This document shows, in pieces, positions 45,277 to 54,775 of a stretch of 64,000 bases of DNA. Location: positions 868,001-932,000 of the forward strand of contig CAVXUB010000001.1 of NCBI GenBank assembly GCA_963764805.1, written 5' to 3'. The DNA is from CAVXUB01 sp963764805 (GTDB lineage: Bacteria; Actinomycetota; Acidimicrobiia; Acidimicrobiales; Bog-793). The notes under the pieces are model-generated. The model was given only the letters and a program-made list of their open reading frames with translations. It was not told where the DNA came from and searched no databases. Position 1 is the stretch's first letter, and the number at the start of each line of letters is the position of its first letter. The position numbers were made by a program, and so were the translations under genes.

Positions 45277-46578
45277 ATGCACTACGTCAAACGGGGGTGG
45301 ACGATCTCGGCCATCGCCCGCCACCTCGAGCGCGACCGCAAGACGGTCCGGGCGTTACCTGAGCGGCGAACGCCAGCCCGGCGAGCGCCGCAGGCTCGGC
45401 GGCCCGACCCGCTGGCGCTGGTGGAGGACTACGTCCGCGCTCCGCTTCGCCGACGACTGCCACGTGTGGGCGACGGCCCTGTACGACGAGGTCGTCGCCC
45501 TCGGCTATGGCCAGAGCTACCCGAGCTTCGCCCGCCAGATCCGCCATCGGCGGGCTGCGCCCGCACTGCGAGGCGTGCCGGGGCGTGAAGGGCCGCGACA
45601 CCATCGAGATCGACCATCCCGCCGGCGAGGAGATCCAATGGGACTGGTTCGAGCGGCGCAAGGCTCCGTGGGGCGGCGACGGCCTACGTGCTGCTCGGCA
45701 CGCTGCCGCACTCGGGCCGCATCCGCGGGCGTGCTGGCCGAGTCGATGGACCAGGCGCATCTCGATCGAGGCGATGGACGAGGTGATGCGCCGCCTCGGC
45801 GGCACCGCCCGCGATCTGGCGCACCGACCGCCTGGCGACGGTGATCGTGCCCGGCACTCGCGAGGTCCAGGCGAGCTTCGCCCCGGTCGCCAAGCACTAC
45901 GGGGCGATCGTCGAGCCGTGCCCGCCGCGGCGGGGCAACCGAAAGGGCGCGGTCGAGTCCTCCGTGCGGTTCTGCTCGGGTCGGTGGTGGCGCACGATGA
46001 CGCGCCACGACGCCGGAGGACGCCCAGCGTGTCGCTCGACCGCTTCCTGCGCGACGACCGGCGATGCCCGGGAGCGACGGCACGCCGACGGCGACGCGCA
46101 CGACCGTCGGGGCGCTGGCCGATGCCGAGCCGCTGCATGGCACTGCCGTCGGCGCCTTATCCCGGCGACGATCGACGTCGAGCGCATCGTCGCCGACAAC
46201 GCGACGGTCGCCTTCCGGGGCAACCGCTACTCGGTGCCACCGGGGCTCGCGGGGCGCGGTGCTCGAGGTCCGTCACCGCCTCGGGTCGGCGACGCTCGAG
46301 GTCCATGCCGCCGTCCGGCGCGCTAGCTCGTCACGCCACCGGCTCGCACCGGCCGGCGCCGGCATCGCTCGTGCGCACTCCCGAGCACCGCCGGGCGCTC
46401 GAGGCAGGCCGTGCTCTCGGCCTTCACCACGCGCACGGCCCTGTGACCGCAAGGCGAACCGGCCGCCCGGGCACGGCAGCCCTCGCCGAGGCGGCCACGC
46501 CTGCTCGGCGCCAGAGGGCCACGAGGTCGTCGGTCGACCTCGCCGGCTACGCCGAGCTCGATGGAGGTGACGGCATGA
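45277..46578 (+). pseudogene. IstA remnant of the second IS21-like element
   Basis: Reading across frames reconstructs IstA: VKRGWTISAIARHLERDRKT, DCHVWATALYDEVVALGYG, YPSFARQIRHRR, HPAGEEIQWDWFERRKAPWG (first Asp region), GRNRKGAVES-type linker GNRKGAVESSVRF, RTTVGALADAEPLHAL, ERIVADNATVAFRGNRYSVP and a stop overlapping the istB ATG. At least ten single-base insertions interrupt it, for example extra G or C at about 45685, 45736, 45767, 46002, 46029 and 46094. Non-functional as written. Confidence 0.75.
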
Positions 46579-47320
46579 GCGAGGCCTCGATCTACCAGCA
46601 GCTGCGTGAGCCACCTCGCCTACCTGCGCCTGGCCGCTGCCGCCGAGGCGCTGCCCGGCAGAGCTCGACCACGCCGAAGGACGAACAAGCTCGGCCACAC
46701 CGGCCTTCTTGGAGCGCCTGTTCGAGGTCGAGGTCGAGCGCCACCGAGGCTCCGCCGGCGCGCTGAGCCTCGAGCGCTTCGCCTCGCTGCCGTCGCCGTG
46801 GCGCCTCGAGCGACTTCGACTTCGACGCCCAGCCGTCGGTCGACAACGCAGCTGGTGAACGAGCTCGCCACACTGCGGTTCTTGGAGGACGCCACCAATG
46901 TGTTGTTGATCGGCCCGCCCGGTGTCGGAAAGACGATGCTCGCGGTCGGCGCTCGCCCGGGCCTCGATCGAGGCGGGCTACCGCACCTACTACACGACGG
47001 CCGCGGACCTCGTCGGCCCGTTGCCACCGGGCCGCGCTCGAAGGCCGCTGGGCGACGACGATGCGCTTCTTCGCCGGACCGCGGCTGCTGGTCATCGACG
47101 AAGTTGGCTATCTACCGCTCGCAGTCGAGGCCGCTGCGGCGCTGTTCCAGGTGATCACCACCAGATACCTGAAGAGCTCGATCGGTGCTCACGACGAACC
47201 TCGGCATCGCCTCGTGGGGAAAGATCTTCGACGACCCGATGATCGCCGCCGCCATGCTCGACCGGCTGCTGCACCGCAGCGTCGTGTTCAACAACCCTGA
47301 TGATCTGCTCTGGATAGAAC
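46575..47320 (+). pseudogene. IstB remnant of the second IS21-like element
   Basis: From ATG 46575 the frames combine to SEASIYQQLREHLAYLRLAA, LERLFEVEVE, LIGPPGVGKTMLAVAL (Walker A), YRTYYTTAADLVARCH, MRFFAGPRLLVIDEVGYLPL (Walker B) and IASWGKIFDDPMIAAAMLDR. Extra single bases break it at several points, including near 46953, 47023 and 47184. The usual C-terminus after LLHRSVVFN is missing. Confidence 0.8.
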
Positions 47321-47342
47321 TTGGTGTGGTCTCCTCGATCGC

Positions 47343-47703
47343 TCACGACACGGTGCACGCTCTGGCAGCTCGTCCGCCTTCGGTAACCCTGGCGACGAAG
47401 CGATCATGTGCGAGCTCGACCTCTTTGCGCTCGTCACGGCTACGTCTCGCATGTACCTTCGAGAGCACCTCGTCATGGTCGTCAATCGGTTCTAGGCGAT
47501 ACCTGATTTCAACGCCAGCTCCTGAAAGAATCCTTCTCGAGCGTAGGGAGGGTCGGCTGGCGAGCGCCTGATTCGATGCGGGCGATGACGGACTGGGGGA
47601 CGTGTGCCCGGAGGGCCAGCTCTCTCTGCGTCAACCCGGCGCGGCTGCGCCCCAAGCGGACGAGAGCCGCCGCCGCACCTGATCGTCCTTCGCCAGAATC
47701 CAT
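47343..47703 (-). pseudogene. Xre-family regulator with one frameshift, half of a split module
   Basis: From ATG 47703 the helix-turn-helix reads LGRSRAGLTQRELALRAHV and PQSVIARIESGARQPTLPTLE. One extra base near 47531 shifts the frame; the restored sequence continues KILSGAGVEIRYRLEPIDDH, DEVLSKVHARRSRDERKEVE and stops at 47343. Such regulators precede MNT/AbiEii-type nucleotidyltransferases, the remnant of which lies at 44774-45247 on the same strand. Together they were probably an antitoxin-like/toxin-like pair before the IS inserted. Confidence 0.7.
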
Positions 47704-47794
47704 ACGATGATGATACCGGAAGAGGTATGGGGAACGTGCCGGCCGAGGAAGCGACGACCGCTTCCCCTGGCGCTGAACGGGGTATCGCATCATC

Positions 47795-47953
47795 ATGACG
47801 AAGGCGCGCGGCCGGGCGAGACGAGAGCTCGAGCAGGTCGGGGCTGACCCCGCCAAGGACGATACAGAGGGCAAGCAGGGGGAGGACACGATCCTCGGTC
47901 GTGGCCGCCACGGCTGGTGGGATCAACTGCTGAAGCGACTCCGCAAGACCTGA
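47795..47953 (+). CDS. Small basic/acidic hypothetical protein
   Basis: A 52-residue candidate (TKARGRARRELEQVGADPAK ... GRGRHGWWDQLLKRLRKT), ATG 47795. Third-position GC is high and the amphipathic GWWDQLLKRLRK tail is plausible, but no clear ribosome-binding site or known family is visible. Confidence 0.35.
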   Translation: MTKARGRARRELEQVGADPAKDDTEGKQGEDTILGRGRHGWWDQLLKRLRKT

Positions 47954-47966
47954 CGCACGCAACGAC

Positions 47967-50213
47967 TCAAGGCGTCCAGAGCGACGCCGGTGTGACCAAT
48001 CGAAGGTCAGCGTTGATGATCGGCGTCAGCCACTCGACGAACTGTGCCGCCAGGTGATTGTCGTCGTGGTAGAGCATCTTGTTGCCGATGACCACTGCGC
48101 ACTGGGTGCCATCGCAGAACCACGGTTCGGTGTCCACATAGCCGGCCCCAGCCTCTTCAACCACGCGGCGCTCCTCGGTCAGGCCGAGGGCGTTGAAGTA
48201 GGGGAGGCGTTTTGGGATGTCGCAAGCCTGGAGGTCGCTCAGGTGGGCTGCCAGGCAGTCGGGAACGACTGCCGGCGGGTAGGGCACATCGCCCATGACA
48301 ACGACGCGAGCGCCGGTTGAGGCGATGCTCCGGATCATCTCGGTCAACCCGAGGTTCCAAGCGGGTCCGTCGACAACGACGTGATCGTTCGCCACGCCGT
48401 ACTCCCGTGAGAAGCCGAGGACGACGAGGGCGGGCCTCGTCTGACGGATGCGGGCCAGCACGCTCGCTCGCCAGACGTCGCACTGCGTGTACCACTCGTC
48501 GAGGTCGGGGCTGAACACCTGGATGTCGAGCGGCGGGCAGGTGGCCTTCGCCTGGGCGACGAGTCGCCAATGCTCCTTCAGGGCGATCTCCTCGAACGCC
48601 GGGAACCACATGAGCGCGTGGGAGTCGCCGAAGAGGAAGACCGTCTTGCCGCCCGAGGAGTCACCGTACTGGCAGGAGTTGACCGACATCGCGGTGAAGC
48701 CGTCGAAACAACCGTCGAAGAATGGCGTCGCCATCCCTGCGCCAGAGGCCCCGTACTCGATCGAGGGCGAGAGGTTGGACGGCACGGCAACCATCGCGAG
48801 GGAGCGGATGACGTCGTCGTGGATCGCGCTTGTCAGTGCACGTGCCTGTAGCTGCGCGGGGCTCAGGCGGTCGGCGGCGTTTCGAAGCATCGAGGGGCTG
48901 AGGGATGTAACCAGCGGAGCCGTCGCCGCTGGCCCGGTGCCCACCAAGCTCGGCAACGTATCGGCGACGGCCACAGAGGCGGAGACAGCGCCGGCCCCCA
49001 TCGCGAACGACAGCCCGAGCACCGCCGCCGGCCGTACGGAGATCCAGCTCCAGCGCTGGGCCGGTCGCTCGACCAGTAGCGACGTCAGCCATGCCAGGAG
49101 GAGGCTCACCAGCACGCAGGCGAGGCGACCAGCCGGCGTGAAGGATCGTCCGAGCACGTAGGGAGCCAGAACGAGGACCGGCCAGTGCCACAGGTACCAG
49201 GTGTAGGAGACGCGGCCGACGAAGCACAACGGGGGGGCGGCGAGCACGAGATGTGGCCCACTTGGGACGCTACCTCTTCGCGGTAGCCCGGCCGCTATCA
49301 CGGCCGCCCCGCCCGCGACGGGGACGAGCGCGGCGGTGCCCGGGAATGGCGTTGTCGTGCCGAGCGACGCGACGCCCCAAAGGATCACCCCCAGCCCGAC
49401 CCAACCGACTATCGATGCCACCACCGACGGCAGCCGCTTCAGCCATGGCGCCCCCAGGGCAACCAGCCCGCCCGCGGCGAGCTCCCAGGCGCGGGTCGGT
49501 AGGGAGAAGAACGCCCAGGGCTCATCGACACGGGTCAGCCAGAGCGAGAACCCGAACGAGGCGAGACCGATCAGCCCAAGGCCTACGATCGCCGCGCTTC
49601 TCGATGCGCGAGCCGGCGGTCCGCCCGCCGCAGCCCGCCGCCGCCAGACGAACGAGAGCCCGAGGATCACGAGTGGCCACAGCAGGTAGAACTGCTCCTC
49701 CACCCCGAGCGACCAGAAGTGCAGGAACGGGCTGGAGGGAGCGCCGCCGGCAAGGTAGTTGGTGGATTGGGCGGCGAAACGGTAGTTGGAGAAGTACAGG
49801 GCGGCCGCCTCCGCGTCCCGGGCCACGGCCGGAACGGCGAGAGGGGGCAGCACGGCTGCGGCCACCGCGACGGTGGCGACGATCACCAGTAGAGCGGAGG
49901 GCAGCAGCCGGCGGGCGCGCCTCGCGTAGAACGACGCGAGCCCGATCCTGCCGGTCGCCGAGAGCTCCCCGAAGAGGTGATCCGTGATCAGGTAGCCAGA
50001 GATGACGAAGAAGACGTCGACTCCGATGTAGCCGCCCGACATGTGCGCGAAGCCTGCGTGGAAGCCGACGACGGCGAGGATCGAGACCGCCCTCAGCCCT
50101 TCGATGTCGAGGCGACGTCCTGCTCTCGCTCGCCCGGCGCCAACCCGGCCGGGATGCAGGACATCGTCATGGGGGGCATTGTCGCGGAGGCTGCCCTGCA
50201 CGGCAGCAGGCAT
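47967..50213 (-). CDS. OafA-like membrane acyltransferase with C-terminal SGNH domain
   Basis: A 748-residue protein. Residues about 30-400 are an acyltransferase-3 domain with ten or more membrane helices, beginning LDIEGLRAVSILAVVGFHAG (catalytic-type His) and containing GYIGVDVFFVISGYLI, FYARRARRLLPSALLV and FLHFWSLGVEEQFYLLWPLV. After a linker, a periplasmic SGNH domain shows VFLFGDSHALMWFPAFEE and the distal LYHDDNHLAAQFVEW with the catalytic Asp-x-x-His. Such fusions O-acetylate surface polysaccharides, lipopolysaccharide or peptidoglycan. The frame is intact. Substrate unknown. Confidence 0.92.
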   Translation of the reverse strand: MPAAVQGSLRDNAPHDDVLHPGRVGAGRARAGRRLDIEGLRAVSILAVVGFHAGFAHMSGGYIGVDVFFVISGYLITDHLFGELSATGRIGLASFYARRARRLLPSALLVIVATVAVAAAVLPPLAVPAVARDAEAAALYFSNYRFAAQSTNYLAGGAPSSPFLHFWSLGVEEQFYLLWPLVILGLSFVWRRRAAAGGPPARASRSAAIVGLGLIGLASFGFSLWLTRVDEPWAFFSLPTRAWELAAGGLVALGAPWLKRLPSVVASIVGWVGLGVILWGVASLGTTTPFPGTAALVPVAGGAAVIAAGLPRRGSVPSGPHLVLAAPPLCFVGRVSYTWYLWHWPVLVLAPYVLGRSFTPAGRLACVLVSLLLAWLTSLLVERPAQRWSWISVRPAAVLGLSFAMGAGAVSASVAVADTLPSLVGTGPAATAPLVTSLSPSMLRNAADRLSPAQLQARALTSAIHDDVIRSLAMVAVPSNLSPSIEYGASGAGMATPFFDGCFDGFTAMSVNSCQYGDSSGGKTVFLFGDSHALMWFPAFEEIALKEHWRLVAQAKATCPPLDIQVFSPDLDEWYTQCDVWRASVLARIRQTRPALVVLGFSREYGVANDHVVVDGPAWNLGLTEMIRSIASTGARVVVMGDVPYPPAVVPDCLAAHLSDLQACDIPKRLPYFNALGLTEERRVVEEAGAGYVDTEPWFCDGTQCAVVIGNKMLYHDDNHLAAQFVEWLTPIINADLRLVTPASLWTP

Positions 50214-50278
50214 ACCCAGGCCGCGGTGGGCATACTCGCAGCCAGCGTGGCAAATGTGAGGGCCCCGCAGGAATCGGA

Positions 50279-51148
50279 TCAGCGGTAGCCGAAACGCTCC
50301 ATTTCCTCGCCGAGCGCAGATGTCACGGCCGCGGCCTCCTCGGGAGAGAGATCCTTACGCCAGCGGCCGATCGAACTGGCGGCGTCGGCCGAGGTCGCGT
50401 GCTCAGCGACGGGGAACCCGTGGAGGTCACCGTCCACCTCGACGGCGGAGAGGCGGAGGCGAAGGAAGTTCCCTAGGCGGCCGAGCGTGGCGTCCCGGTC
50501 GAGGACCAGATCCTCATATCGCACGTCAATCGTCTGATGAAGCTGGTCCACCTCCGCCATCGAGGCGAGGTTCGCCTTCATCCCCGCCAGCACGAAGTCG
50601 AGGTACTCCCGCTCGCTCATCTCGTCCGTACGGCCGAAGCCGTAGAACCCGCGGGCACGAGTCGAACGCCCGGATCGAGCTCACGACGTCGCGCGGATCC
50701 CGCACGAGGTTCACCACCATCGCTGGGATCTCGGCGGCGGTCAGGAGCCTCAGGGAGTCCGCCAAGTGGCCTTCTCGGCGTAGTAGCGGAGGTGGTGGCC
50801 GGCACTCGCCTCGAGCGACTCCGACAGCGCCTCCCACGCGTGCTTGGCGAGCCGCACTCGCAGATCCTGGCGGTCGAGGCTGAGGGCCTCGAACGGCAAC
50901 GGCCCGAAACGATCTCTCGCCCCGCCGATCATGTCCGAAATGGTCCACGTGTCGGGAATGAACGGTTCGCCGACCGGCCACACCAGATGGGCGAGGTACG
51001 TGAGATAGCGGAACTCGTACGGGTAGGCCCGGTCGAACGCTATTTGCGGATGGTCGAGGCTCCGCATCAGCAGCGTCGATCCCGACCGTCCTTCGATCAG
51101 GTTGAGCACGAGTGGCGTCAGCTGCCGCCGACGAGGGTTCCAGGGCAC
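50279..51148 (-). pseudogene. Sulfotransferase-family protein, two frameshifts
   Basis: The N-terminal third has the PAPS 5'-phosphosulfate loop LIEGRSGSTLLMRSLDHPQ. After a break near 50765 the middle reads LADSLRLLTAAEIPAMVVNL and the 3'-phosphate motif VRDPRDVVSSIRAFDS. After a second break near 50660 it continues RGFYGFGRTDEMSEREYLDF, IDVRYEDLVLDRDATLGRLG and ends at 50279. Restored length is about 290 residues. Sulfotransferases move sulfate from PAPS to sugars or lipids; the target is unknown. It lies next to a polysaccharide-type acyltransferase, so a surface-glycan role is possible. Confidence 0.78.
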
Positions 51149-51238
51149 GGCCGAACGCTAGCGAGGCGTAGCCTGATCGTGATCACTGCTCCCGGCCCCG
51201 TGCGCCGGAGCGTGCGCCGTGACAAGGAGGACCTCCAG

Positions 51239-52015
51239 ATGCCAGAGCCTTTGTTTCGTGGGGTCGGCGTGGCGCTGGTCACGCTCTTCACCGATGACGG
51301 GGAAGTCGACATCTCCGCGACGGCGGGCCTGGCCGGACGGCTGGTGGACGTTGGCGTGACGGCGGTCGTCGTTGCAGGATCGACCGGCGAGGCATCGGCC
51401 CTCGAACCGGCGGAACGGGCCGAACTGGTCGAGGCTGTACGCAAGGAAGTCGGCAATGCCAGCTCCATCGTCCCCGTGATCGCCGGTACGGGTGCGCCGT
51501 CCGCTCGGCAGGCGGCTGCCTTCACGGCACAGGCGCGTGAGGCGGGTGCCGACGGGATGCTCGTCCTGTCGCCTCCTGGTAGCCGGGACCTCCACGCCTA
51601 CTACTCGCGTGCGCGGGAGGCAGCCGGCGATCTACCCGTGCTCGGCTATCACTTCCCCAACGTGTCGAGCCCTGGGATTCCGGTGGAGCAGCTGAGCGCG
51701 CTGCCGATCGACGGCTGCAAGGACTCGAGTGGCGATCCCACCAGATTGCTGGCCACCCTCAGCTCTTGGGACGCACCGCTTTATGTCGGCTCGGCGGCGA
51801 TTCTTGCGCTGGCGGGGCCGCTTGGGTGCGCGGGGGCGATCCTCGCCCTCGCCAACGCCCTGCCGGAGCTGTGTGCGGCCGCCTTCGCCGGCGACGCGGA
51901 CGCTCAGCTGCAGCTTGCGGCGGGGCATGCCCGAGCGACGGCCGCCTTCCCGGCGGGGATCAAGGGGCTCACTTCGGAGCGTTTCGGGACTTCGAGGGCG
52001 ACCCGGCTCGGCTGA
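51239..52015 (+). CDS. DapA-family (dihydrodipicolinate synthase/N-acetylneuraminate lyase) protein
   Basis: A 258-residue TIM-barrel aldolase/lyase. The motif GSTGEASALEPAERAELVEA corresponds to GTTGE-x-x-x-L, LGYHFPNVSSPGIPV supplies the conserved Tyr, and DGCKDSSGDPTRL the Schiff-base Lys. It condenses or cleaves pyruvate-type 2-oxo acids. The ATG at 51239 follows AAGGAGG. It is shorter than standard DapA (about 290) and not linked to lysine genes, so a catabolic or NAL-like substrate is at least as likely. Confidence 0.85.
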   Translation: MPEPLFRGVGVALVTLFTDDGEVDISATAGLAGRLVDVGVTAVVVAGSTGEASALEPAERAELVEAVRKEVGNASSIVPVIAGTGAPSARQAAAFTAQAREAGADGMLVLSPPGSRDLHAYYSRAREAAGDLPVLGYHFPNVSSPGIPVEQLSALPIDGCKDSSGDPTRLLATLSSWDAPLYVGSAAILALAGPLGCAGAILALANALPELCAAAFAGDADAQLQLAAGHARATAAFPAGIKGLTSERFGTSRATRLG

Positions 52016-52026
52016 CTGCGACTCGA

Positions 52027-52791
52027 TCAGAGGATCTTGGAGAGGAAGAGCCGTGTGCGATCTTGCTGAGGGTTGGCAATCACCTCGCGTGGGCTGCCCG
52101 ACTCGACGATCAGGCCCTCGTCCATGAACACGAGACTGTCCCCGACTTCCCTCGCGAAGCCGATCTCGTGCGTGACGACGATCATCGTCATCCCGTCCTG
52201 CGCCAAGCCGCGCATCACGTCGAGCACCTCCCCCACGAGCTCGGGGTCGAGGGCGGAGGTGGGTTCGTCGAAGAGCATGAGCTTCGGTCGCATCGCGAGG
52301 GCGCGGGCTATGGCGACCCGCTGCTGCTGACCGCCGGACAGCTGGTTCGGGTAGCTGCCGAGCCTGTCACCCAACCCGACGCGGGTGAGCAGCTGCCGTC
52401 CCCGCTCGGCGGCCGCCGGCTTCGGTTCCTTGAGAACGTGTATCGGACCGACGCAGACGTTCTCCAGCGCGGTCATGTGCGGGAAGAGGTTGAAGCGCTG
52501 GAAGACCATGCCCATGGCCGCACGGCGGGCGCAGACGTCGCGATCGTGCAGCTCGTACAGCACCTCGCCGCGCTGGCGGTAACCGACGAGCTGTCCGTCC
52601 ACGGTGAGCCGGCCGGCGTCGATCTTCTCCAAGTGGTTGATGCATCGCAGAAACGTGCTCTTGCCCGACCCGGAAGGACCGATGATGCAGAGCACTTCAC
52701 CCTGCTGAACCTCCAGGTCCACCCCCCGCAAGACCTCGACACGACCGAAGCTCTTGTGGACCCCCTCGGCCCGCACCATGGCGTCAGACAT
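52027..52791 (-). CDS. Polar amino-acid ABC transporter ATP-binding protein
   Basis: A 254-residue GlnQ/HisP-type ATPase with Walker A IGPSGSGKSTFLRC, Q-loop MGMVFQRFNLFPHMT, signature LSGGQQQRVAIARALAM, Walker B LMLFDEPTSALDPELV and the H-loop VVTHEIGF. A short insert (LVGYRQRGEVLYELHDRDV) precedes the Q-loop. ATG at 52791. It energises uptake with the permease and binding protein encoded upstream on the same strand. Confidence 0.95.
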   Translation of the reverse strand: MSDAMVRAEGVHKSFGRVEVLRGVDLEVQQGEVLCIIGPSGSGKSTFLRCINHLEKIDAGRLTVDGQLVGYRQRGEVLYELHDRDVCARRAAMGMVFQRFNLFPHMTALENVCVGPIHVLKEPKPAAAERGRQLLTRVGLGDRLGSYPNQLSGGQQQRVAIARALAMRPKLMLFDEPTSALDPELVGEVLDVMRGLAQDGMTMIVVTHEIGFAREVGDSLVFMDEGLIVESGSPREVIANPQQDRTRLFLSKIL

Positions 52792-52799
52792 GTGGTCTC

Positions 52800-53811
52800 G
52801 GCCCCATTGACCCGGGCCAGCCCGCCTGAAGCCGATCCTGAGCCCCGGCCTCTCAGGGCCCCTCCGCCGAAACGCCGCCGCAGTCGCTGGAGAGGCGTGA
52901 GCGGCAGCTCCCGGACCGAGCCGCGGGCGAAGTGGCGCTCGACGTAGTACTGGCCGATGCTCAGCACCGTCGTCATCGCCAGGTACCAGAGGCTCGCCAC
53001 TATGAGGAGCGGGACCGTCTGATAGGTCCTGGCGTAGACGTTCTGAACCGACAAGAAGAGCTCGGTGACTGTGATGGCGCTGGCTAGCGAGCTGGTCTTC
53101 AACATCGAGATGGTCTCGTTGCCCGTCGGGGGCACGATCACCCGCATCGCTTGGGGCAAGACGATGCGTCGCATGCTCATCAACCGGGACATCCCGATCG
53201 ACTTCGCCGCGTCCATCTGCCCTTCGTCCACGGCGAGAATGCCTGCCCGAACGATCTCGGCCATGTAGGCGCCCTCGTTCAAGCCGAGGCCCATGATCGC
53301 CGCCGCAAAGGCCGTGATGAAGGTGTTCGCATTGATGTGTATGAAGGCGGGCCCGAAGGGCACGCCGATCGACAACTGGGGAAACGCATAGGCGATGAGG
53401 AACCAGAAATAGAGCTGGACGAGGACCGGGGTACCGCGGAAGAACCAGATGTAGATCCAGCTGGCTCCGGACACGAGCGGGTTGGGGGACAACCTCATCA
53501 CGGCCAGGCACACGCCGAGGGCGATGCCGATCGCCATGGCGATCACCGTCAACTCGATGGTGACGACGACACCATCGAGGATCGGCCTCGCGAACAGGTA
53601 CTGGCCGACCACGTTCCATTCGAAACGCGGCTCGACCCTCCCGCCGCGAACCACATGCGCAAATGCCGAGCGCGTTGACCAGCATCGCCACGAGGACGAG
53701 CAAGATCGCGGCCGCCACCCATCGGCCCGGGTGCCTGACCGGTACGGCGCGGACTGGCTCCACCCCGTGCGCCCCGTCATCAGGTTGGGACACCGACGTG
53801 GCCCGTCTCAT
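52800..53811 (-). CDS. Polar amino-acid ABC transporter permease, frameshifted
   Basis: The N-terminus (RHPGRWVAAAILLVLVAMLVNALG, first membrane helix) is read from 53811. Near 53660 the frame changes and the rest (PRFEWNVVGQYLFARPILDG, TIELTVIAMAIGIALGVCLAV, the EAA-like GMSRLMSMRRIVLPQAMRVIVPP and QYYVERHFARG) is in another frame. That frame does not stop before the ATPase gene and stays open to 52473, so the C-terminal end is undefined and a second indel is possible. Topology of about six helices fits HisMQ-type permeases. Confidence 0.8.
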
Positions 53812-53831
53812 GCCGGCGGTGCCTCAGCCGG

Positions 53832-54740
53832 TCAGCTGGTGGCGCCGTTGATCACGAAGTTGGTGATGGCGCCGTTGGTCGTCCCCCACTTGGCGAGGAT
53901 GGCGTGATAGACGCCGTCCTTCGCGAGATCCTTGAAGGCGCCGAGGAACAATGGCGCGAGCCCCGAGTTCTTCGGGAGGGCGATCCCGTACGGTCCTGTC
54001 GAGAAAGGCTTACCGGTGAGCTTGAACTCGCCGTTCGACTGGGACACGACGTAGGAGGCGACCTGCGAGTCGAGGAAGCCCACCTGCGCTCGGCCGGACG
54101 AGACAGCGAGGTTCGCCTCGTTCTGGTTCTGGAAGGAGTCCACCGTCACCTTGCACTTCTTGCCCTGGGTCCACGCGTCGGTCTCCTCGGTGGTCCCGCT
54201 CTCTACTGCCACGGTGTGGTTGCAGAGGGAGGCAAGGCTCGTGAAGCTCAGGCTGCTGCTCGACGGAACGTAGAAACCCTCGCCGCTGCTGAAGTAGTCG
54301 ACGAAGTCGACCTGCTTCTCGCGTGACTTGTCGTCGGTGAACGAAGAGTCACCGACGTCGTACTTGCCGTCGAGGAGACCGGCGATGATCGTTGCGAACG
54401 TTGCTTGCTGCAGCTTCATCTTGACCCCGAGTACCTTCCCGATCGCATAGGCAAGGTCGGCGTCCATCCCGATGATCGTGTGACCGTCGGCGGCCACCAT
54501 CTCGTCGGGGGCGTAGCTTGGGTCGACCGCCACGACGAGCCCCGCGGCCTTGTATTTCGCCGGTACCTGTGCTGCCAATGCGGGATCCAACGAGGGCGTC
54601 GGGACGTGGACGGTACTCGTGGTCGTCGAGCCACCGGAACTGCTCGGGCTGCTCCCGCAAGCCGCCGCCAGGAAGGCGGCAACGAGCAACGACACGACGA
54701 CTTTGGTCCCGCCGGCGCTGGAACGACAGATCCTCATCAC
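53832..54740 (-). CDS. Amino-acid ABC transporter substrate-binding lipoprotein
   Basis: A 302-residue family-3 solute-binding protein. The signal peptide ends in the lipobox LAAAC (Cys about residue 28), followed by a Ser/Thr-rich linker. The mature domain shows VAVDPSYAPDEMV, IIGMDADLAYAIGKVLGVKM, DVGDSSFTDDKSREKQVDFV and a hinge segment YGIALPKNSGL. It delivers a polar amino acid or related ligand to the adjacent permease/ATPase. GTG or the next ATG may start translation. Confidence 0.93.
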   Translation of the reverse strand: MMRICRSSAGGTKVVVSLLVAAFLAAACGSSPSSSGGSTTTSTVHVPTPSLDPALAAQVPAKYKAAGLVVAVDPSYAPDEMVAADGHTIIGMDADLAYAIGKVLGVKMKLQQATFATIIAGLLDGKYDVGDSSFTDDKSREKQVDFVDYFSSGEGFYVPSSSSLSFTSLASLCNHTVAVESGTTEETDAWTQGKKCKVTVDSFQNQNEANLAVSSGRAQVGFLDSQVASYVVSQSNGEFKLTGKPFSTGPYGIALPKNSGLAPLFLGAFKDLAKDGVYHAILAKWGTTNGAITNFVINGATS

Positions 54741-54775
54741 GTACCCCCTACAAGTTCGCGCATGGCCTTTGCACG

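Larger units (their letters stand above)
45254..47340 (+). mobile_element. Second IS21-like element, heavily frameshifted (approximate ends)
   Basis: A separate IS21-type element, different from the first copy, with istA-like and istB-like remnants in order. A possible 6-bp target duplication GCTCAC flanks it (45248-45253 and 47341-47346), but matching terminal inverted repeats were not found, so ends are uncertain. It splits an Xre/nucleotidyltransferase module. Confidence 0.6.

Noticed and set aside
52473..53780. Permease frame extending 318 bp into the ABC ATPase gene
   Set aside because: The overlapping part lacks hydrophobic segments and opposes the strongly conserved ATPase frame; a lost stop or indel is more likely.
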